This document shows positions 16,415 to 24,187 of a stretch of 37,035 bases of DNA, in pieces (position 1 is the stretch's first letter; every line of letters begins with the position of its first letter). The notes below the pieces were generated by a model. The model had not been told where the DNA came from. It did not search any database and worked only from the letters and a program-made list of their open reading frames with translations. The DNA is taken from contig CAZVNL010000023.1 in NCBI GenBank assembly GCA_964628055.1, forward strand, positions 1 to 37,035. The letters run 5' to 3'. Source of the DNA: CAZBEL01 sp964628055 (GTDB lineage Bacteria; Fidelibacterota; Marinisomatia; Marinisomatales; TCS56). A program made the translations under genes and the position numbers.

Positions 16415-17417
16415 AACTACTTCACGAATTCCTGGCGTCTTTTTTCGTTACGTTTTTTTATTAGTGATTGTAGGAACGATTGGTTATTACATCATAGGTG
16501 GTGAGCGGTGGAGCTTGGTTGATAGCCTATATATGACTATCATTACCCTTACGACGGTAGGATACGGCGAAGTTTACCCCTTAGATGCCATCGGGAAAAT
16601 TTGGACCGTTATTTTGATTATTTTTGGAGTGAGTGGTTTTGCGGTTTTGTTAACCCAATTTGGTGAAGAAATCATGGAATACGCCCGTTTTCGGAGACGT
16701 AGAATGGATAAAAAAATTAATAAGATGAAAAATCACTACATTGTCTGTGGCTATGGTCGTATGGGAGCGGTGATCGCCGACGAATTGGCCGCAAGAAAAC
16801 AACCTTTCCTTATTATCGAAAACAACGAAAAGAAAATACCCTTAATCGAAGAAATGGGGTATCACTATGTCTTTGGGGACGCTTCCTCAGAAGATGTGTT
16901 ACAATTTGCCAGAGTAGAACGGGCCAAGGGTATAATTATCGTCCTGGATTCCGATCAGGACAACCTATTTGTGATTATGTCCGTAAAAGCGTTAAACCCC
17001 ACTGCTTATGTGGTAAGTCGTTCGGTAGCTATTGATAGCAGCCGGAAATTAATCCGGGCTGGAGCCGATAAGGTGGTGAATCCCTATATTGCCGGCGGTC
17101 ACAAAATGGCCGAATTATTGTTAAGTCCTTTCATCGAAGATTCGGTTGCCCTGGAATCCTCAAAGGAGAAGCCCATTGACCTGGCTATTGACGAAATAAA
17201 CTTAGGACTCATTGACTACTATGATGGCATCATGATTAAAGATTCCCAACTGCGGGAAGATTACAACTTGATGATCGTTGGAATTATTGATGAAGGGGGA
17301 GACTTAACGCTCAATCCTCCACCCGAGACCGTCTTAAAAAGTACCCATACAATTATGGTGATAGGGGATGTAACGAACCTGGAACGCTTTAAGCAGTCTA
17401 TTGCAGCTATCCAATAA
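16392..17417 (+). CDS. two-helix potassium channel with RCK domain (MthK-like)
   Basis: A 341-residue K+ channel subunit. It has an inner-membrane helix (about 20-36), a pore loop with the selectivity filter TTVGYG (54-59), a second helix (about 68-90), then a cytoplasmic RCK domain with the Rossmann motif GYGRMG (120-125) and acidic strand end LIIENNE, and an RCK_C domain (about 255-341). This is the layout of MthK-type ligand-gated channels, where eight RCK domains form the gating ring. Met105 is preceded by GGAGA at a good distance, so a separate RCK-only product is possible. The start lies inside the cutA 3' end; the next in-frame Met (48) would cut off the first helix. Gene order with cutA suggests a shared transcript. 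Confidence 0.92.
   Translation: MFHYQRHRTTSRIPGVFFRYVFLLVIVGTIGYYIIGGERWSLVDSLYMTIITLTTVGYGEVYPLDAIGKIWTVILIIFGVSGFAVLLTQFGEEIMEYARFRRRRMDKKINKMKNHYIVCGYGRMGAVIADELAARKQPFLIIENNEKKIPLIEEMGYHYVFGDASSEDVLQFARVERAKGIIIVLDSDQDNLFVIMSVKALNPTAYVVSRSVAIDSSRKLIRAGADKVVNPYIAGGHKMAELLLSPFIEDSVALESSKEKPIDLAIDEINLGLIDYYDGIMIKDSQLREDYNLMIVGIIDEGGDLTLNPPPETVLKSTHTIMVIGDVTNLERFKQSIAAIQ
16693..16706 (+). promoter_or_regulatory. candidate internal ribosome binding site and start in the K+ channel gene
   Basis: GGAGA (16693-16697) stands 6 bases before an in-frame ATG (16704-16706, Met105), just after the pore and before the RCK domain. Archaeal MthK is known to make its free RCK subunits from an internal start at Met107. 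The equivalent site here would give a soluble protein of 237 residues. Confidence 0.4.
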
Positions 17418-17424
17418 ATGACGT

Positions 17425-17438
17425 ATAATATATATTAT
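17425..17438. other. AT-only palindrome between convergent genes
   Basis: ATAATATATATTAT is a perfect 14-base palindrome in the 51-base gap between the 3' ends of the K+ channel gene and leuS. It is all A and T with no GC stem, so it is a poor intrinsic terminator. It may simply be AT-rich spacer. Confidence 0.2.
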
Positions 17439-17468
17439 GTATAATACCCCTTAATAGTCTACAGGATA

Positions 17469-19928
17469 TCAGGAACGAACTACTAAATTCAATAAACGCC
17501 CGGGAATATAGATTTCCTTAAGAACCTCTCTCCCGGAAATATATTTAATGATTTTACGATCTTTCCGGGCTTCCTTAATAATTTCTTCCTGAACAGTATC
17601 TTTCGGAACTTTAATCTGTGAACGCAATTTTCCATTTACTTGGATGGCAATGGTCATTTCCTCTTTAACCAGGTACTGGGGATTATATTTTGGCCAGGAT
17701 TGGTAATTGAGGGATTCGGAATGTCCCAAAAATTCCCACAGTTCCTCGCAGATATGGGGTGCAAATGGTGCCAGAAGTTTTAGGATTCCTTCCGCAGCGA
17801 CGCGTGGTAACACACTTTCCCGGCTGAACGCATTGGTGTAAACCATCAACTGGCTGATAGCCGTATTGAGATCCAAAGTTTCGATGTCTTCTGTGACCTT
17901 TTTAATCGTGTAATGAAAAAGTTGGGTTTGTTCCTTAGTTAATTCTATATCGGTAATTGTAGTTGTGGTGATGAGTCTCCATACCTTTTTCAAGAACCGG
18001 TCAATCCCGGCAATGCCTTTGGTGTCCCAAGCCGCAGCCTGGTCGAAAGGTCCGATGAACATTTCATAGACCCGAAAAACATCGGCCCCGTATTTTTCGA
18101 CTACTTCGTCAGGATTAATGACGTTCCCACGAGATTTAGACATTTTTTCCCCTCCTTCGCCCAAAACCATCCCGTGAGAAGTCCGTTTTAGATACGGTTC
18201 GGATGTGGGTACGAAACCGCAATCATATAAAAACTTGTTCCAGAAACGAGAATAGAGTAAATGCAAGGTAGTATGTTCCATACCCCCGTTGTACCAGTCA
18301 ACGGGCATCCAGTAGTCTAACTTGTCCCAGTCTGCGAATACGTTATTATTATGGGGATCGGTATATCGGAGAAAATACCACGAAGACCCAGCCCAGTTGG
18401 GCATGGTATCCGTTTCCCGATGAGCTGAGCCTCCGCAGTTAGGGCATTTAGTGTGTACCCACTCGTGAATGGCGGCCAAAGGCGATTCACCGGTATCCGT
18501 AGGCTCGTACTTTTCTACGTCCGGTAGCAAAACGGGCAGGTCCTCTTCAGGTACAGGAACCCAATCGCATTGGGGACAGTGAACCATAGGAATGGGTTCA
18601 CCCCAGTACCGTTGACGGGAAAACACCCAGTCTCGCAGCTTGTAGTTAACTGCTTTTTTTCCAATCCCTCTGTCTTCCAGCCATTGGATGGTGCGCGCTT
18701 TGGCTTTAGCAACGGGTAGGCCATTAATATCCAATCCATTATTATTAGAGGAATTAAATGCTGTTCCTTCGTAGGGCCAACACACTTGACCCGCCAGCAC
18801 CTCCTCTACTGAAACGCCTTGTTCCCGGGCGTGTCTTTCGTCAGGTCGATTGATGCAATGAATGGGCAGGTTGAACTTTTGAGCAAATTCAAAGTCGCGT
18901 GTATCGTGGGCCGGCACCGCCATGATGGCTCCCGTTCCGTACGTACTCAACACATAATCAGCAATCCAGACCGGAATGGATTCCTGGTTAACGGGGTTTA
19001 AAGCGTATGCGCCTGTAAAAACACCTGTTTTTTCAGTACTTAATTCAGACCGCTCAAGGTCGCTTTTGCGGGTTGCCTGTTGGACATAAGCGGCCACATC
19101 CTTCCTGGCGTCAGGGGTGGTAATTCTTTTAACTAAGGGATGTTCAGGAGCCAACACCATGTACGTAGCCCCGAAAAGGGTATCTGGCCGGGTGGTAAAT
19201 ACCCGAATGGTGTCAGCGTGACCCACAATAGGAAACACAATATCAGCCCCATCCGACCGGCCGATCCAATTGACCTGTTGGGTTTTAATTTTTTCTAAAA
19301 AATCGACTTCTTTAAGATCGTCGATTAAGCGGTCAGCGTAGGCAGTGATGCGTAACATCCACTGTTCAATGTTCCGTTTTTCCACTGCGCCCCCACACCG
19401 CTCACAACGCCCCTCCACTACTTCTTCATTGGCCAGACCAATTTTACAGGAAAGACACCAATTAATGGGCATTTTGGCCTTATAAGCCAAGCCATGTTTA
19501 AAAAACTGAATGAAAATCCACTGGGTCCAACGATAATAGTCCGGATCGGTGGTGGAAAACACTCGTTCCCAGTCGAAAGAAAACCCCAGAGACTTCAACT
19601 GACGAGTAAAGCGTTCTATATTCTGCTGTGTAATGACGCGGGGATGAATTCCCGTTTTGATAGCATAGTTTTCCGATGGCAGGCCAAAACTATCGAATCC
19701 CATAGGAAACAAAACGTTGTACCCTTCCATGCGCTTTTTTCGTGCCAGGATATCCAGGGCGGTATAGGAACGGGGATGGCCCACGTGTAAGCCGTCGCCT
19801 GAGGGATAGGGAAATTCTACCAAACAGTAAAACTTCTTCTTATCGGAGAAATCAATCGCTCGATAGGTTTGGTTTTTTCCCCAGTATTTCTGCCACTTGG
19901 GCTCAATGATTTTGGGGTCGTAATTCAT
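17469..19928 (-). CDS. leuS: leucyl-tRNA synthetase
   Basis: Charges tRNA-Leu with leucine, in the cytoplasm. The 819 residues fit bacterial LeuRS. The class I HIGH motif is HVGH (48-51) and KMSKS is intact at about residue 594. The CP1 editing domain is present (TTRPDTLFGATY, GTGAIMAVPAHDTRDFE), as are zinc-type cysteine pairs (CLSC...CERC; CPQC...CPNC). The catalytic entrance reads LPSENYAIKTGIHP rather than the LPAENAAI common in E. coli-like enzymes. The anticodon-binding and C-terminal domains are complete. Start MNYDPKIIEPKWQKYW is the standard N-terminus. It lies downstream of a phosphodiesterase pseudogene on the same strand. Confidence 0.98.
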   Translation of the reverse strand: MNYDPKIIEPKWQKYWGKNQTYRAIDFSDKKKFYCLVEFPYPSGDGLHVGHPRSYTALDILARKKRMEGYNVLFPMGFDSFGLPSENYAIKTGIHPRVITQQNIERFTRQLKSLGFSFDWERVFSTTDPDYYRWTQWIFIQFFKHGLAYKAKMPINWCLSCKIGLANEEVVEGRCERCGGAVEKRNIEQWMLRITAYADRLIDDLKEVDFLEKIKTQQVNWIGRSDGADIVFPIVGHADTIRVFTTRPDTLFGATYMVLAPEHPLVKRITTPDARKDVAAYVQQATRKSDLERSELSTEKTGVFTGAYALNPVNQESIPVWIADYVLSTYGTGAIMAVPAHDTRDFEFAQKFNLPIHCINRPDERHAREQGVSVEEVLAGQVCWPYEGTAFNSSNNNGLDINGLPVAKAKARTIQWLEDRGIGKKAVNYKLRDWVFSRQRYWGEPIPMVHCPQCDWVPVPEEDLPVLLPDVEKYEPTDTGESPLAAIHEWVHTKCPNCGGSAHRETDTMPNWAGSSWYFLRYTDPHNNNVFADWDKLDYWMPVDWYNGGMEHTTLHLLYSRFWNKFLYDCGFVPTSEPYLKRTSHGMVLGEGGEKMSKSRGNVINPDEVVEKYGADVFRVYEMFIGPFDQAAAWDTKGIAGIDRFLKKVWRLITTTTITDIELTKEQTQLFHYTIKKVTEDIETLDLNTAISQLMVYTNAFSRESVLPRVAAEGILKLLAPFAPHICEELWEFLGHSESLNYQSWPKYNPQYLVKEEMTIAIQVNGKLRSQIKVPKDTVQEEIIKEARKDRKIIKYISGREVLKEIYIPGRLLNLVVRS

Positions 19929-20046
19929 TTTCGCTTAATCCGGCCTTTGCGCCTCAATAACGGTCGGTGATTTTACAGCCAGTTCTGGAGACCTTGCCAC
20001 CAGAAAAGCTATTGAATCAACGTTCTTAAAGTAATTAGCTGACGTT

Positions 20047-20460
20047 CTACGGTTGCAGGAAATCATTAACTGAACTCAGGTCGCCATCGTTGGGACGCGG
20101 TTCAACGTTTAATAGTGCCAACAACAGCTCATAGATGTGAATGTTTTGGAAAGAATTGACTATCAAACCCGATTAAAATCCTGAACCGTAGGCAAAAAAA
20201 GTCCCCTGCATAGATTTTACCAGGGGATCGTACCCGTGAGCTCCACCGGTATAGGCATCGGGATGGCTCTCATAGTAAGACCTGGTAATAACTGACCACC
20301 CTTCCTCGGTAATACCAATTAGGGGCGTGATCCGACGATGGTTACGGTAGTGCCAGTGTTCCGGTGTCTTGGACTTTCGGTAGATTGAAAAATGAGAATT
20401 GGCTACCTTTAGAACATTGTAGATAGAAGCCTCAGTTCCCGGGATGGGATCACGGTTGTT
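20047..20460 (-). pseudogene. 3' remnant of a nucleotide pyrophosphatase/phosphodiesterase gene
   Basis: Reading the minus strand from 20460 to 20047 in one frame gives the C-terminal ~135 residues of an ectonucleotide pyrophosphatase/phosphodiesterase (alkaline phosphatase superfamily). Landmarks are EASIYNVLKVA, HYRNHRRITPLIGITEEGW, GGAHGYDPLVKSMQG, FFAYGSGF, then SGLIVNSFQNIHIYELLL and PRPNDGDLS, ending at TAG (20047-20049). Two things break it. A TAA stop at 20173-20175 sits between GSGF and SGLIV, where related proteins have a lysine or similar. A TGA at 20461-20463 lies directly upstream, and the N-terminal two thirds with the catalytic threonine and most metal ligands are absent. Only the metal-ligand histidine of GAHG remains. 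It cannot encode an active enzyme. The frame is intact on both sides of the TAA, so decay looks recent. Confidence 0.8.
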
Positions 20461-20513
20461 TCACCCTAAAACTTAAACCAGTGTAGTTAATTGAGAAATA
20501 GGAGGAATTTCCC

Positions 20514-20915
20514 CTAAGTATCGAAAATATGGGCAGTGATTTTCTTTTTGATCATGGGGGTCCAGGCGCCCTCGAACCGGTTAGCCCGGATAATGGAACA
20601 ATTATCGATATAGTGATATCCGGCGTAGGGCGTGTGGCGGATCCGGGGTTTACCCATGATCAATTCGTGGTATTTGACCTGGATTTCCGCCAGTTTCTGT
20701 TCGGTTACCGCCCGCAGCGATTCCCAGCGCGCGGTAAAAAAGCAAATGTAATGCCCATTATCGTACCGTTCGTTGATCCATTCCACCGCATCGGGGTATA
20801 TTTCCGCCGAGAGGGTCCGTTCTGCTGCCTCTTCGTTGGGGATATCTTCCCAGACAGTACCGTCCAGGTCGATCATAAAAACAACTTTAGGGTCATCGAT
20901 TTCTGTTTTGGGCAT
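20514..20915 (-). CDS. small HAD-superfamily phosphatase-like protein
   Basis: A 133-residue cytoplasmic protein with the HAD signatures in order: DLDGT (16-20, nucleophile D16 and acid/base D18), FFTAR (59-63, motif II threonine T61), the lysine of GKPR (K89) and YIDN (102-105, motif IV aspartate D104). There is no cap domain, as in the small HAD proteins found in capsule and sugar-phosphate gene sets. Motif IV has one aspartate followed by Asn rather than the usual DD, so metal binding may be altered. The substrate is unknown. It sits 33 bases downstream of tRNA-Pro on the same strand and just upstream of the phosphodiesterase remnant. Confidence 0.8.
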   Translation of the reverse strand: MPKTEIDDPKVVFMIDLDGTVWEDIPNEEAAERTLSAEIYPDAVEWINERYDNGHYICFFTARWESLRAVTEQKLAEIQVKYHELIMGKPRIRHTPYAGYHYIDNCSIIRANRFEGAWTPMIKKKITAHIFDT

Positions 20916-20948
20916 AGGAGTAGGTCTTTGGGATGGCAGGTTCTATTG

Positions 20949-21023
20949 TCGGGGTGAAAGGATTTGAACCTTCGACCTCGTCGTCCCGAACGACGCGCGC
21001 TAACCGGGCTGCGCCACACCCCG
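20949..21023 (-). tRNA. tRNA-Pro (anticodon CGG)
   Basis: On the minus strand the acceptor CGGGGTG pairs with CACCCCG, the D-arm is GCGC...GCGC with a GGTTA loop, and the anticodon stem CGTCG/CGACG encloses TTCGGGA with anticodon CGG. The T-arm has loop TTCAAAT and the discriminator is A. CCA is not encoded. It reads codon CCG. Confidence 0.95.
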
Positions 21024-21087
21024 TAATTCTATTAAAATGAGGCAAAAAAAGCGGTGAAATCTACCATGGTTCCCCGGCTTAGTTCAA

Positions 21088-21702
21088 CTATAGTAGATAT
21101 TTTATGATGACAAAGCCCCCCACCAGCAGAAGTGTAAAGAGAAGAGCCAACCAATTAAAATATTTATCAACAAAACCCTTGATTGGTTCGCCGAATTTCC
21201 ACAACAACCCTGCCACCAAGAAAAAGCGGGCTGACCGACTGATGCTGGAGGCTAACAGAAACCAGCCGAAGTGAATATCGAAAGCGCCAGCGGTGATGGT
21301 GAATGCCTTGTACGGGATTGGCGTAAAACCGGCAGTAAAAATAATCCAGAAGTTCCAAAGGTCATATTGCACCTGCACACGGTTAAACACAGCGATGGAG
21401 AATCCCGGAACATGGTCAAAGAAAAATTGAGCCAACAGCGAAAATTGCTGGGGTCCCTCCCACCATAAATAATGGCCCAGGGCATAGCCCGTCATCCCCC
21501 CCAAGAGTGAACCTAAAGAACACAAAAAAGCAAAAAAAAAGGCTTTTGATCGGGCACCTAACGCTAAAGCAATGAGTAAGACATCCGGAGGGACGGGGAA
21601 AAAGGAGGCTTCGGCAAAAGCCAGGATAAATAGAGCCAGTGCCCCGTAAGGTGTTTCGGCCCAGTGCAACACCCAATTATACAATTTTCGTAGGGGGTTC
21701 AT
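21088..21702 (-). CDS. DedA/VTT-family inner-membrane protein (YqaA-like)
   Basis: About 204 residues with four or more hydrophobic helices. The opening LYNWVLHWAETPYGALALF, then FAEASFFPVPPDVLLIALA and a glycine-rich GSLLGGMTGYALG segment, are typical of the YqaA branch of the DedA (SNARE-associated/VTT) superfamily. DedA proteins help flip or recycle lipid carriers such as undecaprenyl phosphate or phospholipids. The ATG at 21700-21702 overlaps the glycosyltransferase stop (ATGA) and is chosen over an upstream in-frame GTG/ATG-type start eight codons earlier (21726). Coupling to a glycosyltransferase of the polyprenyl-phosphate type would fit a role in a lipid-linked sugar pathway, but this is inference. 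Confidence 0.88.
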   Translation of the reverse strand: MNPLRKLYNWVLHWAETPYGALALFILAFAEASFFPVPPDVLLIALALGARSKAFFFAFLCSLGSLLGGMTGYALGHYLWWEGPQQFSLLAQFFFDHVPGFSIAVFNRVQVQYDLWNFWIIFTAGFTPIPYKAFTITAGAFDIHFGWFLLASSISRSARFFLVAGLLWKFGEPIKGFVDKYFNWLALLFTLLLVGGFVIIKYLL

Positions 21703-22361
21703 GACCAGAAGTAACTCCGGAACCACATGCTAACGAATTTAAGGGTGTCCGTTATGTTATTCATGGCCGACGGTTCAGCATTATAAATGGTAGGGATTTC
21801 TACGTGCTGAATTCGATAACCAGCAAGGACGGCCTTGATCAGGAATTCACTCTCGAATTGAAAGCCACTTTCCCGAAACGGAATTTTTTGAACCAGTGTA
21901 GTGGGAAAGCCCCGGTAACCACATTGTGAATCCCGGATGATCTGCCCCGTACGAACCGTGATGAGCAAACTGGTGGCAAAATTGGAAAATTGACGCAGGA
22001 GTGGCATCCCGTTGCGTTGTCGTCGGTACCCCAGACAGATACGGTCACGCTTGGGCGGTAAAAAAGCCAATATCTGTTCCGGCGGATGTTGTAAATCGAT
22101 ATCCAGGGTAACAATAAACCGTCGTTTTAGTTTTCGCACGAATTCGAAACCGCTGCGTAAGGTGACTCCTTTACCGCGATTGCGCCGGTGAGTAAGGGAA
22201 CGCATCCTTAACCGTTGCAGTAAATCGCCGGAACCGTCGCTACTGCCATCGTCGATGAAACAAAGCTGAGGCTTTACTTCCGCCGGTACCCGTTCCAGGA
22301 ATTGATTAATGAACGGGGCGCCGTTGTATACCGGAACCAGGACCAAATATGAAGCTGCCAT
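21699..22361 (-). CDS. family 2 glycosyltransferase (polyprenyl-phosphate sugar transferase-like)
   Basis: A 220-residue GT-A fold enzyme that transfers a sugar from a nucleotide donor. The start LVLVPVYNGAPFINQFL, the FIDDGSSDGS motif (36-44), HRRNRGKGVTLRSGF and the metal-binding DID (87-89, in TLDIDLQHPPE) match the dolichol/undecaprenyl-phosphate glycosyltransferase group. CGYRGFP and the final FESEFLIKA region are typical acceptor-side motifs. There is no C-terminal membrane domain, so it is likely membrane-associated only through partners. The DedA-family gene follows with a 4-base overlap. The exact sugar and acceptor cannot be read from sequence. Confidence 0.9.
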   Translation of the reverse strand: MAASYLVLVPVYNGAPFINQFLERVPAEVKPQLCFIDDGSSDGSGDLLQRLRMRSLTHRRNRGKGVTLRSGFEFVRKLKRRFIVTLDIDLQHPPEQILAFLPPKRDRICLGYRRQRNGMPLLRQFSNFATSLLITVRTGQIIRDSQCGYRGFPTTLVQKIPFRESGFQFESEFLIKAVLAGYRIQHVEIPTIYNAEPSAMNNITDTLKFVSMWFRSYFWS

Positions 22362-22426
22362 CGTTTTTAAGCGTAATCGGTCTTACTTGTACGTGAATCG
22401 GAAGTGCAAATTAACCAAAAATACGA

Positions 22427-23365
22427 TCATGGTTCATAAAGGACCACTAAGGCCGACATGACTTCCCGCTGGGTGGTCCTTCCTGCCGGTCGATTAAGTA
22501 AATGCCCACGTACCACCATGGCGCTGGAACCACCTCCGTCTAAATTCAACGCTTCGTAACATCCTAAATCCAAAAGGATGGTCGCCAATTCATTCAAATC
22601 AACCCCGCGGCTACTAACCTGGCGGCCATCAACGATTAATAGGATTAATTCTCCGTTGGGCCGATACCCCACGGCTGTGCGTGGATGGACTTCCGGAATC
22701 TTGGTATTAAAAAAAACCTCCTCGTTGACGGTGATGCGAATCTTTCCCTCCTGAATGAGTACCGGGCCAGCTTGTAAAGCATCTTCTACGGACCAATAAC
22801 GAGCTTGTTTACGATCCAGACTGGTCACGGGACGACCAGGACGATTTGGTGGGGGTATCGGCCATTCGAAAAGGGAATCATTCCTAGTGGACACCCAGGC
22901 AATATCTACCCGGTCATCAGGCGTAAATCCCAGGGCGCCGCGCGTGGCGAAATAATGCTCCCTGCCCCGCAATACAGAGGGCATGGAAGGTTCTACCAGT
23001 TTATTATCAATATAGAGTAGCCCCACGTGGTTGGTGGGAGTCTTGTTCATTAGAAAATAGCCCCCGTTGACTACCACCGGCGCCTGCCAGCGAGCGGCAA
23101 AACTGGAAAGTGTCTCCCGGCGGTCTTCATCTTCAGAAACGACAACATGGGTACGGAGGGTGCTGTCGGGCTCATTAATCGCTAAATACCAAGCGTTTAA
23201 AGGCAAAGTTTCGTTTCGACCTTTAAATACCGTTATTCCCGGGGGAAGGGCGGTATTCAAAGAATCGATGGGTTTCCAGTGCATGGGAATGGACGAGTAC
23301 GATTGGGTTCGTCGACAACCTGAAGTGAAAAATAGTAGGAAGAAAAGAAGATAACGGTAATACAT
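22427..23365 (-). CDS. phosphodiester glycosidase-family (NAGPA domain) lipoprotein
   Basis: A 312-residue envelope protein. The lipoprotein signal ends FTSGC, so Cys17 is the lipidation site. The rest matches the phosphodiester glycosidase (NAGPA-like) domain also found in bacterial exopolysaccharide-related proteins. Landmarks are VVVNGGYF, GALGFTPDDRVDIAW, ALQAGPVLI, RTAVGYRPNGELILLIVDGR and the hallmark NLDGGGSSAMVV (about 274-285). In animals the domain removes N-acetylglucosamine from a phosphodiester; bacterial members are thought to cut sugar-phosphodiester bonds in wall or exopolysaccharide. The DUF2914 gene ends 13 bases upstream, so the two are probably cotranscribed. Confidence 0.9.
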   Translation of the reverse strand: MYYRYLLFFLLFFTSGCRRTQSYSSIPMHWKPIDSLNTALPPGITVFKGRNETLPLNAWYLAINEPDSTLRTHVVVSEDEDRRETLSSFAARWQAPVVVNGGYFLMNKTPTNHVGLLYIDNKLVEPSMPSVLRGREHYFATRGALGFTPDDRVDIAWVSTRNDSLFEWPIPPPNRPGRPVTSLDRKQARYWSVEDALQAGPVLIQEGKIRITVNEEVFFNTKIPEVHPRTAVGYRPNGELILLIVDGRQVSSRGVDLNELATILLDLGCYEALNLDGGGSSAMVVRGHLLNRPAGRTTQREVMSALVVLYEP

Positions 23366-23378
23366 CAGAGATAGGGTA

Positions 23379-24065
23379 TTATTCTGGGACCGGGGCTACG
23401 ATTTGAAAATGTATCGTGTCCAGGACGGTATTGTTGGAATCCAGGATACTTACTTTCCAGTTTCCCACGGAGCCTTCACGCAGCGTAATGAAGCTCCACG
23501 CCCGCCAATGATCGGAACGCCCGATGAACATAGTAACTTTGGACATGAACTGACCCTCACGGCTCCATACATGACTGATAGGCTGTCGTTCCCCTAAATT
23601 TTGTATTCCAGTAAAGCAATATATCCGTTCTAAAGTTGCTGGAAAGCTGTGCCCCCGGTTAATAGGTTTCCGGAGTTGCTCATCCACGCTTTCACTCATG
23701 ACCAGGGTTCTTACTCTCAATGGTTGGCTTACCCCTTCGATGGGCGTCGGGGAGGGTTGGGGTGGTGATGCCGCAGGTTCAGGAAGGGTGTCCGTAACAG
23801 TATTGGCGACAATCGGTATTGGAGCAAGGGTATCTTCGGCAGGGAGTGTATCCTGGAGTGTAGGAAGCGCCGATGGGATCGTAAGTGGCTCCTCATGGGT
23901 TGGCGTCGGTTCCCTGAAAATGGAAATAATCAAGTACACGGAGAATACGAGGGATAGCACAATAACAGCGTTTTTTTGCTTTAACCAGAACGCAATCACC
24001 GTGAGGAAGACGTAGACCAGGGCAATGGGGATCAGGGAGGGATCGCTGAAGGGAGAGTTTAACAT
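23379..24065 (-). CDS. DUF2914-domain membrane protein
   Basis: A 228-residue protein. Two hydrophobic segments lie at the N-terminus (IPIALVYVFLTVIAFWL and AVIVLSLVFSVYLIISIF). A linker rich in Pro, Thr and Glu follows (about 52-115), then a C-terminal domain of DUF2914 type (about 118-226). In that domain LERIYCFTGIQNL, ISHVWSREGQ and SVGNWKVSI are its readable landmarks. The domain probably lies in the periplasm on its flexible linker. Its function is unknown. It is upstream of the NAGPA-type lipoprotein gene and probably in the same transcript. Confidence 0.75.
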   Translation of the reverse strand: MLNSPFSDPSLIPIALVYVFLTVIAFWLKQKNAVIVLSLVFSVYLIISIFREPTPTHEEPLTIPSALPTLQDTLPAEDTLAPIPIVANTVTDTLPEPAASPPQPSPTPIEGVSQPLRVRTLVMSESVDEQLRKPINRGHSFPATLERIYCFTGIQNLGERQPISHVWSREGQFMSKVTMFIGRSDHWRAWSFITLREGSVGNWKVSILDSNNTVLDTIHFQIVAPVPE

Positions 24066-24187
24066 GAAGGGTGGTCAGTGTATTGTTAGGGAAAATTTAA
24101 CGTTACTCATCCCCAGATGCAAAGAGACGTCGTGCCTTGAATAACAAATCCTGGGGATCGCAGTTACGACTTGGCAAAAACCTGCAA

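Noticed and set aside
17425..17438. Palindrome between convergent genes considered as a bidirectional terminator
   Set aside because: It has no G or C in the stem and no loop, so it would be a weak hairpin.
20173..20175. In-frame TAA in the phosphodiesterase remnant considered as recoding
   Set aside because: TAA is not a known selenocysteine or pyrrolysine codon, and the 5' part of the gene is missing anyway.
24103..24174. Minus-strand frame from a TTG ending in PQDLLFKARRLFASGDE
   Set aside because: Only about 24 codons, no ATG, no good ribosome site; it overlaps an inverted repeat that explains the sequence as well.
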